In this document: piece by piece, positions 11,747-24,018 of the stretch
Layout: the number at the start of each line of letters is the position of its first letter
How positions within the stretch are numbered: the first letter of the stretch is position 1
NCBI RefSeq assembly: GCF_021869535.1
Contig: NW_026262668.1
Coordinates: 63,890,058 to 63,954,057 of the forward strand
DNA length: 64,000 nucleotides
Direction: 5' to 3'
Source: Mytilus californianus
Taxonomy: Eukaryota; Mollusca; Bivalvia; Mytilida; Mytilidae
The notes under the pieces: model-generated
Seen by the model: only the letters and a program-made list of their open reading frames with translations
Databases searched by the model: none
What the model was told of the DNA's origin: nothing
Program-made: the position numbers and the translations under genes

Positions 11747-14700
11747 GTACCTGCTATAACTATAGGACATTCAACAAGTACCTGCCATGACTATATGATA
11801 TTCAACAAGTACCTGCTATAACTTTAGGACATTCAAAAATACCTGCTATAACTATAGGACATTCAACAAGTACCTGCTATGACTATAAGACATTCAACAA
11901 GTACCTGCTATAGCAATAGGATACCCAACAAGTACCTGCTATAACTATAGGACATTCAACAAGTACCTGCCATGACTATATGATATTCAACAAGTACCCG
12001 CTATAACTTTAGGACATTCAATAAGTACCTGCTATAACTATAGGACATTCAACAAGTACCTGCTATGACTATAAGATATTCTACAAGAACCTGCTATATA
12101 TATAGGATATTCAACACGTAACTCCTAAATATATAGGCTATTCAACAACTACCTACTATACCAATATGATTTTCAACAAGTACTTGCTATAAATATAGGA
12201 TATTCAACAAGTACCTGTTATAACTATAGGACATTCAACAAGTTCATACTATAAAAAATCATATTCAATACGTAACTGCTATATGTCTAGGACATTCAAC
12301 AAGAGCCTACTATACCGATAGGATATTCAAAAAGTACCTGCTATAGATATAGGAAATTCATCGAGTATCTGCTATAACTATAAGACATTCAACAAGTACC
12401 TGCTATATTATATATGACATTCAAAAGGTTCCTACTATAACAATAAGAAATTCAACACGTACCTGCTATATCTATATGAAATTCAACAAGTACCTGCTAT
12501 AGCTATAGTATAATCAACAGGTACCTGCTATATGTAAAGAACATTCATCAACTACCTAGTAATAATATTGGACATTCATCAACTACTAGTACCTAGTAAT
12601 AATATTGGACATTCATCAATTACCGGCTTGAACTATGATATACAACAAGTTCCTACTATAACAAAAGGAAATTCAACACGTACCTGCTATATCTATATGA
12701 AATTCAACAAGTACCTGCTATAGCTATAGTATAATCAACAGGTACCTGCTATATGTAAAGAACATTAATCAACTACCTAGTAATAATATTGGACATTCAT
12801 CAACTACCTAGTAATAATATTGGACATTCATCAATTACCGGCTTAAACTATGATATTCAACAAGTTCCTACTATAACAAAAGGAAATTCAACACGTACCT
12901 GCTATATGAATAGGACATTCTATGAGTACCTACTTTACCAATAGGATATTCAACAGGTACCTGCTAAAGCTATAGGACATTCAACAAGTACCTGCTATAG
13001 CAATATGACATTCAACAAGTACCTGTTATAACTATAGGACATTCAACAAGTACCTTCTACAACTATAGGACATTTAACAAGAACCTGCTAAAACTATAAG
13101 ACATTCAACAAGTACCTGCTATATCTATAGGATATTCAACTACAACATACTATACCAATAGGATATTCAACACGCCTATTATAGCTATTGAACATTCAAC
13201 AAGTTTGTGCTATATCTATAGGACATTCAACAAGTACCTGCTATATTTATAGGACATTCAACTAGAACCTACTTTACCAATAGGATATTCATCAAGTACC
13301 TGCTATTAATACAGGACATTCAACAAATACCTGATATAACTATAGGACATTCAACAAGTACCTACTATATCTGTTGGACATTCAATAAGAACCTTCTATA
13401 CCAATAGGATATTCAACAAGTACCTGCTATAGCAATAGGACATCAAACAAGTTTTCATACTATAAAAAAGCAAATTTAACACGTAACTGCTATATGTCTA
13501 GGACATTCAACAAGAGCCTACTATACCGATAGGATATTCAAAAAGTCACTGCTATAGATATAGGAAATTCATCGAGTACCTCCTATAACTTTAGGACATT
13601 CAACAAGTAACTGCTATTACTATAGGACATTCAACAAGTACCTGCTATAACTATAGGACATTCAAAGAGTACCTGATATGACTATAAGACATTCAACAAG
13701 TACCTGCTAAAGCTATAGGATATTCAACAAGAACCTACTATACCAATATGATTTTCATAAAGTTCCTACTATAACAATAAGAAATTCAACACGTACCTGC
13801 TATATCTATAGGAAATTCAACAAGTACCTGCTATAGCTATAGTATAATCAACAGGTACCTGCTATAGCTATAGTATAATCAACAGATACCTGCTATATGT
13901 AAAGAACATTCATCAACTACCTAGTAATAATATTGGACATTCATCAACTACCTAGTAATAATATTGGACATTCATCAACTACCTAGTAATAATATTGGAC
14001 ATTCATCAACTACCTAGTAATAATATTGGACATTCATCAATTACTGACTAGAACTATGATATTCAACAAGTTCCTACTATAACAAAAGGAAATTCAACAC
14101 GTACCTGCTATATATATAGGACATTCTATGAGTACCTACTTTACCAATAGGATATTCAATAGGTACCTGCTAAAACTATAGGACATCAACAAGTACCTTC
14201 TACAACTATAGGACATTCAAAAAGAACCTGCTATAACTATAAGACATTCAACAAGTACCTGCTATATTTATTGGATATTCAACTACAACATACAATACCA
14301 ATAGGATATTCAATATTTGCCTATTATAGCTATTGAAAATTCAACAAGTATGTGCTATATCTATAGGACATTCAACAAGTACTTGCTATATTTATAGGAC
14401 ATTCAACTAGAACCTACTTTACCAATAGGATATTCAACAAGTACCTGCTATTAATACAGGACATTCAACAAATACCTGTGATAACTACAGGACATTCAAC
14501 AAGTACCTACTTTATCTGTAGGACATTCAATAAGAACCTTCTATACCAATAGGATATTCAACAAGTACCTGATATAGCAATAGGACATGAAACAAATACC
14601 CGCTTTAACTATAGGACATTCAACAAGTACCTACCATGACTATATGATATTCAACAAGTAACTGCTTTAACTATAGGACATTCAACAAGTTCCTGCTATA

Positions 14701-17700
14701 AATATAGGCATTCAACAAGTACCTGCTATGACAATAAGACAAGACATTAAACAAGTAACTGCTATATCTATCGGATATTCAACACGTGACTCCTAAATCT
14801 ATAGGCCATGTAACAAGAACCTACTATATCAATAGGATTTTCAACAAGTACTTGCTATAAATATAGGACATTCAACAAGTACCTTTTATAACTAAATGAC
14901 ATTCAACAAGTTCATACTATAAAAAGCAAATTCAACACGTAACTACTATATGTCTAGGACATTCAACAAGAGCCTACTTTACCGTAAGGATATTCAAAAA
15001 GTACCTGCTATAGATATAGGAAATTCATCGAGTACCTGTTATAACTTTAGGACATTCAACAAGTAACTGCTATAACTAAAGGACATTCAACAAGTACCTG
15101 CTATAACTATAGGACATTCCAAAAGTACCTGCTATGACTATAAGACATTCAACAAGTACCTGCTATACCTATAGGTTATTCAACACGTAACTCCTTAATA
15201 TATAGGCCATTCAACAAGAACCTACTATTCCAATAGGATTTTCAACAAGTACTTGCCATAAATATAGGACATTCAACAAGTGACTGTTATAACTAAATGA
15301 CATACAACAAGTTCATACTATAAAAAAGCAAATTCTACACGTAAATGCTATGTGTCTAAGACATTCAACAAGAGCCTACTAAACCGATAGGATATTCAAA
15401 AAGTACCTGCTATAGATAAAGGAAATTCATCGAGTACCTGCTTTAACTTTAGGACATCCAACAAGTAACTGCTATAACTATATGACATTCAGCAAGTACC
15501 TGCTATAACTATAGGACATTCAAAAAGTACCTGCTATGACTACAAGACATTCAACAAGTACCTGCTGTATCTATAGGATATTCAACACGTAACTCCTAAA
15601 TCTATAGGCCATTCAACAAGAACCTGCTATACCAATAAGATTCTCAACAAGTACTTGCTATAAATATAGGACATTCAACAAGTACCTGTTATAACTAAAT
15701 GACATTCAACAAGTTCATACTATATAAAAGCAAATTCAACACGTAACTGCTATATGTTTAGGACATTCAACAAGAGCCTACTATAACGATATTCAAAAAG
15801 TACCTGCTATAGATATAGGAAATTCATCGAGTACCTGCTATAACTTTAGGACATTCAACAAGTACCTGCTATAACTATAGGACATTCAACAAGTTCATAC
15901 TATAAAAAAAGCAAATTCAACACGTAACTGCTATATGTTTAGGACATTCAACAAGAGCCTACTATACCGATATTCAAAAAGTACCGGCTATAGATATAGG
16001 AAATTCAACAAGTACCTGCTACAGCTATAGTATAATCAACAGGTACCTGCTATACGTAAAGAACATTCATCAACTACCTAGTAATTATATTGGACATTCA
16101 TCAACTACCGGCTATAACTATGATATTCAACAAGTTCCTACTGTAAAAAAGGAAATTCAACACGTACCTGCTATATATAAAGGACATTCAATGAGTACCT
16201 ACTTTACCGATAGGATATTCAACAGGTACCTGCTAAAGCTATAGGATATTCAACTAGTACCTGCTATAGCAATAGGACATTCAACGAGTATCTGTTATGA
16301 CTATAGGACATTCAACAAGTACCTTCTACAACTATAGGACATTCAACATGAACCTTCTATACCAATAGGATATTCATCAATTACCTATTATAGTTATAGA
16401 ACATTCAACAAGTACCTGCTTTATCTGTAGGACATTCAATAAGAACCTACAATACCAATAGGATATTCAACAAATACCTGTAAATACTATAGGACATTCA
16501 ACAAATACCTTATATAACTATAGGACATTCAACAAGTACCAACTATATATGTAGGACATTCAATAAGAACCTAGTATACCGATAGGATATTCAACAAGTA
16601 CCTGTTATAGCTATAAGACATTCAACAAGTACCTGCTTTAACTATAGGACATTCAACAAGTACCTGCTATAACTATAGGACATTCAACAAGTACCTGCTA
16701 TGACTATAAGACAAGACATTAAACAAGTACCTGCTATATCTATAAGATATTCAACACGTAACTCTTAAATCTATAGGCCATTCAACAAGAACCTACTACA
16801 CCAATAGGATTTTCGACAAGTACTTGATTTAAATATAGGACATTCAACAAGTACTTGTTATAACTAAATGACATTCAACAAGTTCATACTATAAAAAAGC
16901 AAATTCAAGACGTAACTGCTTTATGTCTAGGACATTCAACAAGAGCCTACTAAACCGATAGGATATTCAACAAGTACCTGCTATAGCTATACTATAATCA
17001 ACAGGTACCTGCTATACGTAAAGAACATTCATCAACTACCTAGTAATTATATTGGACATTCATCAACTACCGGCTAGAACTATGATATTCAACAAGTTCC
17101 TACTGTAACAAAAGGAAATTCAACACGTACCTGATATATATATAGGACATTCAATGAGTACCTACCTACTTTACCAATAGGATATTCAACAGGTACCTGC
17201 TAAAGCTATAGGATATTCAACAAGAACCTTCTATACAAATAGGATATTCATCAATTACCTATTATAGCTATAGAACATTCAACAAGTACCTGCTTTATCT
17301 GTAGGACATTCAACAAGAACCTACTATACTAATAGGATATTCAACAAATACCTGCTATAACTATAGGACATTCAACAAATACCTGATATAACTAGATGAC
17401 AATCAACAAGTTCCTACTATTATTACTGTAGGACATTCAACAAGAACATATTTTACCAATAGGACATTCAACGAGTACCTGCTTTAACTATAGGACATTC
17501 AACAAGTACCTGCTATAACTATAAGACATTCAACAAGTACCTGCTGTATCTATATGATATTCCACTAGAACATACTATACCAATAGAATATTCAACACTT
17601 ACCTATTATAGCTATATAACATTCAACAAGTATTTGTTATATCTATAGGACATTCAACAAGTACCTGCTATATTTATAGGATATTCAACTAGAACCTACT

Positions 17701-18010
17701 TTACCAATAGGATATTCAATAAGTACCTGCTATAACTATAGGACATTCAACAAATACCTGATATAACTATAGGACATTCAACAAGTACCTACTATATCTG
17801 TAGGACATTCAATAAGAACCTAGTATACCGATAGGATATTCAACAAGTACCTGCTATAGCTATAGGACATTCAACAAGTACCTGCTATAACTATAGGACA
17901 TTCATCAAGGACCTGCTACAAATATTGGACAATTATCGAATACCTTCTTTTAATTGAGGACATTTAACAAGTACCTCATTTGACTATAAGACATTAACAA
18001 GTACCTAGAC
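11747..18010. repeat. 31-bp minisatellite/satellite array, ~200 monomers
   Basis: About 6.26 kb of uninterrupted tandem monomers, 31 bp each. Every unit carries a TACCTGCTATA core and a TAGGACATTCA half. Its centre, CTATA-AC-TATAG, is a short palindrome. Diverged monomer types recur in fixed order. The marker AAGTTCATACTATAAAA occurs near 12240, 13451, 14908, 15309, 15711, 15891 and 16880; the spacings are close to multiples of 31, with two successive ~401-402-bp steps (13 monomers). A second variant, CCTAGTAATAATATTGGACA, recurs in runs of two to four. No spacers are present, so this is not CRISPR. There are no coding frames. It may be a heterochromatic satellite or a transposon-internal array that expanded. 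Confidence 0.95.
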
Positions 18011-18019
18011 TTTATATAC

Positions 18020-18250
18020 ACTGGTATATGTGGTTATAATAGACCCCGCCATGAAAAATGAAACAACGTTACTTAGAAAACTAACGGCTTTTTACGAAAT
18101 AAAATATCATGACAGACAGGAACCAACGACAACCACTGAACTACGGCTCATGACTTAGACAATGTACCGGAGTAAAACATTAAACATGTATGTGAGAACC
18201 CATTAACCCATTAACCTTTGACAGTGGTATAACGGCACAACATAAGAACA
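18020..18250 (+). repeat. Dispersed repeat DR copy
   Basis: It shares AACTAACGGC, ACGACAACCACTGAACTACGG and GACAGTGGTATAACGGCACAACAT with the DR copies at 53350-53710 and 60440-60765. It starts directly after the satellite. Confidence 0.6.
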
Positions 18251-18447
18251 AACTATATAAACTCTTGTTTAATCAATCATTATTATATTTGTTTATGATG
18301 ATAACGCTGTGTATCACACACTATAATCAGCATCCACTTCACAAGGTTTTTTTTCTGGGTATGAATTAAGTTTTATGATAAACTTGATGAAATTTGGATA
18401 CTACGGAATCATATTTGGGACAAACTAGAATTAAAATTGGCATTGAA

Positions 18448-19280
18448 CTTTTGTTTCAAATTCGAAATTTTGACAAATCAAATCTTATTGAAACATCGAA
18501 TTTTCAACTTTTCAAATCTCGAAATTTTAGCTATTAGAAATTTTGAAATTTCGGCTTTTAGAAAGTTGAAAGTTTTGACTTTTTGAAAAGTCGAAATTTC
18601 AGCTTTATAAAGTCAAAATTAAGACTTTAAACTCAAAATTTCAAGTTTTAGAATCTGGAAATTTCAACTTCTCAGTATTTATATGTTTATATGTTCTAAA
18701 ACTAGAAAACTGAGGCGCTCATGAGTCGTCCTGAATATGCATGGCATATTTTGCCACTTGATTTACCATTGTTTCAACAAGGCAAAGTCGTTGACCTGCT
18801 TTTGGGATACCGAACAGGACTTTTAACCCAATCATAAAACATAGGATGCAAAATGTCCTTAGATGTGACGACCCTATGACAGAGTCGTGGACACTAAATA
18901 ATGGAATATGGGAAAATAACATTATTTTTTTTTCTGTCAACACGCATGCTCCTTCCGAATTAAACTCTTCAATCTTAAATGTTAATCCATATCATTATTA
19001 AAGAGAACAAAACTATTTCTGAATATAAATTGACAAAATGTTTGGATGACGCTTTATTTATTTATTTGCGTCCATGTCATCTCCTCCTAAAATTGTAATA
19101 GCTGTGTTTGAATACTTATATTAAAGTTGTAATACTTTTTAAAAAAGACGATATTTCAAGATTTCAAAAGTCAAAATTTCAGATTACAGTCAAAATTTCG
19201 AGATTTGAAAAGTCAAAAATTTGAGTTAAAGTCGAAATTTTTAGATTTGACATGTCAAAAGTTCGACTTCGAAACAAATG
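18448..19280. mobile_element. ~830-bp element with long GAAATTTTGAC-rich inverted ends
   Basis: The left end (18451 on) reads TTGTTTCAAATTCGAAATTT and then TGAC. The right end, reverse complemented (19277 back), reads TTGTTTCGAAGTCGAACTTT and then TGAC. Both ends continue for 120-220 bases as degenerate repeats of 'AAAGTCGAAATTTCAG'. The 74-codon minus-strand frame at 18719-18943 in its middle has no recognised product. No target duplication could be fixed. Confidence 0.55.
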
Positions 19281-20275
19281 TGCCCATTTTATTTTTTACT
19301 ATGTCCCTATATTTTTCTTATTGTTGATGGACGAACAGTTGTCTATAATTGCTTACACCCAATTCATTTGAACTTTGGTGGAATAGTTGTCTTATTGGCA
19401 ATCATATATTACCACATAACACCTCCTTATTCTTTATATTGCTATAAAGAAATATCGTGTCACTGTACTACTAGTTTAACCTAAACACGTTTCAAATTTT
19501 TGACAGAAGAAACAAGGTAACTGTATGCATGGGACTAATAGTTTGTATGTTTGCTTAGTCCAGACTCCAGGTTACGGAAATCGTATTACAGATATTTGAA
19601 ATGTAAAAAATGGAAGGGTTGAAATTCCGTGTCCTATTTGACTAACAAAAAAATACCTACAAATCGATTATGTTGGCCCAAGTAAACAAATCGATCGAGA
19701 ATTTAGTCAGTGGTAAACATGAATGTGACACTATGTTTTGATTTTTTCATGAACTTAAATATTGATATGAATAGATCTTTTCAAAGCTCTGATAGGGACA
19801 ATGCAGAATATTTAACCACGTGGCTATCACCAGAAGAGTAAAAAATTTACATTCAGAGTGGTACACTGAATAAATTCAACAACGGCTTGCCATACGAAAG
19901 AGTTGCTTAGTCTATATGTTTGCCAAATATTGGTCAATGCTAATTTGTTTTGTTCCTAATACGCTTCCGTAGGATTGAGTCCATTCACATGGATCAAATT
20001 ATAATTTGAAATTATTCTGGCAAATTTTATGCACGATTTTAAAAGAAAATTTAATTCAAAATTCAATATTTAATGGTTTATAATCATTAAATAGTTCGAA
20101 CTTTCCTTAATTGCTTCTCTGGGTCGATATAAGATGGTCCGAGTTGACTTAACATAGTCGGTCCAAAATCAAAATTTCTCCGGACCGACTTGTCCAATAA
20201 TCATCATTAAAGCGTTTGACAGATAAATGATTGGTTTGCCTTATATTAAACGCTAAGGTAACATTGATGTTGATT
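19281..20275. other. Intergenic; solo copy of AT-array flank motif
   Basis: AATAAATTC, then AACAACGGCTTGCCATACG (19868-19896), matches the flank of the two AT-palindrome arrays but has no array beside it. The rest shows no gene. Confidence 0.5.
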
Positions 20276-20681
20276 TTTTAATATTAAAAAATCAGCGTAT
20301 TATTCAATATTAAAAATTCATTTATTAATATTAAAATATCAGACTGAATATTTAATATTAAAAAATTATTTTTTAATATTAATAAATGATTTTTTAATAT
20401 TAATAAATGATTTTTTAATATTAAATATTCATTTATTAATATTAAAAAATGACAGTATTTTTTAATATTAAAAAATCGATTTATTAATATTAAAAAATCG
20501 ATTTATTAATATTAAAAAATCGATTTATTAATATTAAAAAATCGATTTATTAATATTAAAAAATGATTTTGTAATATTAAAAAATCATTTTTTAATATTA
20601 ATAAATGATTTATTAATATTAATAAATGATTTATTAATATTAATAAATAGGGAATAAATTCCATAACGGCTTGCCATACAA
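20276..20681 (-). repeat. AT-palindrome array with conserved flank (copy 2, inverted)
   Basis: About seventeen ~22-bp units of TTTATTAATATTAAAAAATC type. Several are identical in tandem (20475-20560, unit CGATTTATTAATATTAAAAA plus AT). Its right edge, TAGGGAATAAATTCC..AACGGCTTGCCATAC, is the reverse complement of the left edge of the 3039 array. Confidence 0.75.
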
Positions 20682-20713
20682 ACGTCGTCTGTGGTGACTC
20701 AGGACTGTGCTTG

Positions 20714-21777
20714 TGTAACAGTAAATTCAGTCCGGTAGTAAAATTTGTCCGCCAGACTTTTCTTCCTAGGTAGGCAAGTCCGTGAACATAATTTTACTAG
20801 GAATGTAAGTCCCTGGATAAATTTTCCTAGGAAAATAAGTCCATAGCTAGTAAAATATGTGTCTGGCACTTATTTTCCTGGGAAAAGTTTTATATATCCA
20901 TATTTTTATTTTTTACTATGAAAAAGGTCCCTTTAAAACTTTATTTCTCAAGACATTCTTTAAAATTAATCAATATTAAAATTAAGAAAGGAACATTTGT
21001 AATTATGTACATCATTCAGCCTGGATATCACTTTTCCTAGGAAAAAAAGTCCGTTAAATTATCAAAAAAACACCCATATTTTAATAAAATAGTGAAAATC
21101 AATGCACAACTGTTAAACGATTTAAAAACATATAAGAATTAAAAATTCCATTGTTTACATGTAAACTATTTCTTGCATTACAAAATTTCCGATAAAAATA
21201 AAGGACATGGACAAAACGTCCTAGGAATATCAATACCCTGGACATGAAATCCTAGAAAATTAGTCTGGGCACATAAATTTTATTCAAAAATTAATGCACA
21301 ACTGTAAAACAACATTAAAACAAAAGAATTTAAAAATCCTTTGTTTATATGTAAATGATTTCTTTTATTACACATTTTCCTAGTAATATAAAGGACATGG
21401 ACGTTTTTACCTGGGAATATTAATGACCTGGACATGAATTCCTAGGAAAATAAGTCTGGGCACATACATTTTATTAAAAGATTTTAAAATGTACACTGAC
21501 TATTAAACAACATTTAAACATATTAAATTAAAAATTCCATTATTTACATGTAAATGATTTCTTTTATTAAACATGTTCCTAGTCAAATAAGGTACATGGA
21601 CATTTTTACCTGGGAATATTGATGACATGGACATAAATTCCTAGGAAAATTAGTCTGGGGACATAAATTACTGACATCGGACTAAATATACTAGTAAATT
21701 CTTTAACCATGGACATTTTATACTAGTAATATTTGTCCGCCCGGACACTTTTTACCAGGACTAATTTTTCTCTTACA
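20714..21777. mobile_element. ~1.06-kb TIR element with CTTG flanks
   Basis: The left end TGTAACAGTAAATTCAGTCC pairs imperfectly with the right end (reverse complement TGTAAGAGAAAAATTAGTCC), and similarity continues through GTCCGCC / GGCGGAC for about 45 bases. CTTG lies on both sides (20710-20713 and 21778-21781). The interior has about three diverged ~180-210-bp units with GACATGGAC, TCCTAGGAAAATAAGTC and TACATGTAAATGATTTCTT. No transposase is encoded. Confidence 0.6.
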
Positions 21778-21874
21778 CTTGCGCATACGTTTTCAAAATT
21801 ATAAATTAACTGTTTACAAAACTTTGAATTTTTGAAATACTAAGGCTTTTCTACCGCAGGAATAGATTACCTTA

Positions 21875-22140
21875 GGGAGCTACCATTTGATTTTTATGGG
21901 GGGGGGGGGGGGGGGGGGGCTAGGATGGAAAATTTTGTCCTGCCTTTTTATGTTTCCCTCTATTCGGTCCTGCCTTTTTGTTTTTCACTCTATTCGGTCC
22001 TGCTTTTTTTTTTAGTTGATCCTGACTTTTTTTTTACATAAATTGTCATCCTGCCTTTTTTTTTGCAAATAATCTCATCCTGCCTTTTTGTTTTCTCAAA
22101 ACCCCTGTCCTGCCTATTTTTTTTTCAAATTTCATCCTAG

Positions 22141-22185
<45 letters not shown>

Positions 22186-22208
22186 ATAAAAATCAAATGG
22201 TAGCTCCT
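21875..22208. mobile_element. 334-bp MITE with TTA duplication and G/C-run ends
   Basis: The TIRs are GGGAGCTACCATTTGATTTT (left) and GGTAGCTCCT preceded by AAAATCAAAT (right). TTA flanks it at 21872-21874 and 22209-22211. Inside each TIR lies a homopolymer: 22 G on the left (21898-21919) and 45 C on the right (22141-22185). Between them are five or six ~30-bp CCTGCCTTTTT units. The uninterrupted host sequence ATTACCTTAGCTGTATTTGG is present at the 57828 repeat copy, which confirms the insertion and its TSD. It is PIF/Harbinger-like by TSD. Confidence 0.85.
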
Positions 22209-22302
22209 TTAGCTGTATTTGGCAAAACTTTTAGGAATTTTTGGTCCTCAATGCTCTTCAACTTCGTCCTTTATTTGGCCTTTTTAACTTTTTTTGATTC
22301 GA

Positions 22303-22346
22303 GCGTCACTGATGAGTCTTTTGTAGAAGAAAAGCGCGTCTGGCGC
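22303..22346 (+). ncRNA. Type I hammerhead ribozyme motif (decayed, copy 1)
   Basis: Stem I is GCGTCA (22303-22308) with TGGCGC (22341-22346). The catalytic box CTGATGA is at 22309-22315. Stem II is GTCT (22316-22319) with AGAA (22325-22328), loop TTTGT. GAAA is at 22329-22332. The very short stem III ends at the cleavage triplet GTC (22338-22340). Both core boxes and the cleavage triplet are intact. The stem II pair next to the core is G-A, and the first base after GAAA is A where the other two copies have C, so activity is doubtful. Very short stem III is the form described for PLE and retrozyme hammerheads. Confidence 0.75.
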
Positions 22347-22469
22347 AAATACAAAATTTCAATCCCTGTATCTATGATGATGAGTTTATTTGCATCAAAT
22401 TGATGCAATGAAAATTGGTGACATTATCCAATCAAAATGAACGTTACAAAACGATGTTGCATTAGAATG

Positions 22470-22870
22470 TTCATTATCTCCCATGACTGAAACTTTTGTA
22501 CTTCCTGGTTGAAACTTGTGCTGTAAATTGTTGGGAAGAATAACCTACAGGAGCTACGCTTCTTCATTATAACTCAGGTTACATATCAAAAGCGTATCTA
22601 ATATTCATTATCTCCCCTCTATGGGATATTTTGTACTTCCTGGTTGAAATTATTTTATGAATTTTCGTGAAGTTTCAAGAATAAACATGTAAAGGAGCTA
22701 TGTTTCTTCATTTTAACTCGAGGTTTCATATCAAAAGCGTATTAGAAATTCATTATTTCACCTCTTTGAAACATTTTGTACTTCCTAGTCGAAACTTTTT
22801 GATGAATATTCAAAAGAATAAAGGAGCAACATTTCTTCATTTTAATTCTAGTTACATTTTCTAACTCAGT
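22470..22870 (+). repeat. Three diverged ~140-bp tandem units
   Basis: The words ATTCATTATCTCCC, TTTTGTACTTCCTGGTTGAAA, AGGAGCTACG and TTCTTCATT recur at about 136-142-base intervals (starts near 22471, 22605 and 22749). It resembles a short tandem core from one of the hairpin families, but no hairpin end is visible. Confidence 0.65.
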
Positions 22871-24018
22871 AACTGTCTAAAGCGTTCTAAAAATCCAAAC
22901 TGAAAATGTATGACAAGGAAATTATGATATGACTCAGGTGTTTTATCTCTTCTATTGTTTTATATTGTCCTATGGGATTTTGAGTCTGGAGCTTACATTT
23001 TTGTATATTTCCAGAAATGTGGGAAAGTCTAAAAACAGAACAGGTAAATCAAGGACAGTTATTTTTGATACATGACTTTTGATTGATTTAACTTATTGTC
23101 AAAATTCAAACTGTATAGTAAAGAACACAGGAACAAGACGAGATATTTTTAGAAACGGCAAGAAATTAGTTCAATCATTTCTATTTGTAACTGGTTACAA
23201 ATGGGTACATAAATTAATGTTAGACATTTGTAGTTTAGTTATTGAGTTATATATATATATATATATAATTCATTCAGAATATTCATTTACATGTATATCT
23301 TGACTGGGTTCAACTGGGTAAAAGTATCATTATAACATATATGGCAAAAATAAATTATATGTCAGTGTAGGGTTACCCGACCGACCCTACTTTTGAGCGC
23401 CAACCCTAAGTCATTTTATTCCAGTTGTAAAGTGAAAAATTAAATGAACTTGTGTCAAAAGCAAAGTTAGAGTTGCCAATAAAATAAATCAATTTCCTGA
23501 TACATCTAAATGGTCACAATCATGAATATGACATCTGTTTTAAGAAATAAACGTGACTCGTGTGATGAAATAAACTCTTTGCTGTCATTTTTTTCCAACC
23601 AATAACCAAGGGAAATAATCCAATCATTAAAAATATGGACAAATTCAGTCCATGGACACCTACAATGTAGGACCACAGCAAGACGGACCACACGACTCAA
23701 AATCATGTTGCAAAATACAAAATGAAAAAATAAAATAAAATGGAAATTCTGACCTACCTACCCTATTTTTTTAAATGATGTATCCTTAAACAGACATATA
23801 TATACATTTTGTTTTTGCCTAATCAAAGACATCTTCATATTTTTATATAGAGGTTTGTCTTTACAACTGGTTACAGATGGGCAAGCATTAAATGCAAATT
23901 CAAAATATCTGAATTTATAACTACTACATTGTACACGAGAATGGTTACACTTGGTAAAAAGAGTAACATTCACCATTTTATGTTTATTTTACTAATATAA
24001 TCATATATTTTTTCAAAG
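22871..24018. other. Intergenic; possible repeat 23360-23760
   Basis: GGGTTACCCGACCGACCC (23370-23387) and GACCTACCTACCC (23750-23762) bound a stretch that I recall as a mussel repeat. A 66-codon minus-strand frame (23706-23506) inside it has no recognised domain. A (TA)n tract lies near 23250. Nothing else is supportable. Confidence 0.35.

Larger units (their letters stand above)
21783..22400 (+). mobile_element. Hammerhead-ribozyme (retrozyme-like) repeat, copy 1, split by a MITE
   Basis: The left part (21783-21874) and right part (22212-22400) are one repeat interrupted by the element at 21875-22208. It shares AGCTGTATTTGG, CTCAATGCTCTTCAACTTCGT, TTTGGCCTTTTTAACTTTTT and the 44-nt ribozyme fold with minus-strand copies at 48115-48335 and 57828-58030. 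Hammerhead ribozymes are known from Penelope-like elements and from the small non-autonomous retrozymes, including in bivalves. No protein is encoded. Confidence 0.75.

Noticed and set aside
11747-18010. Possible CRISPR array
   Set aside because: The 31-bp repeats are contiguous with no spacers, the monomers are diverged, and the context is a eukaryotic genome.
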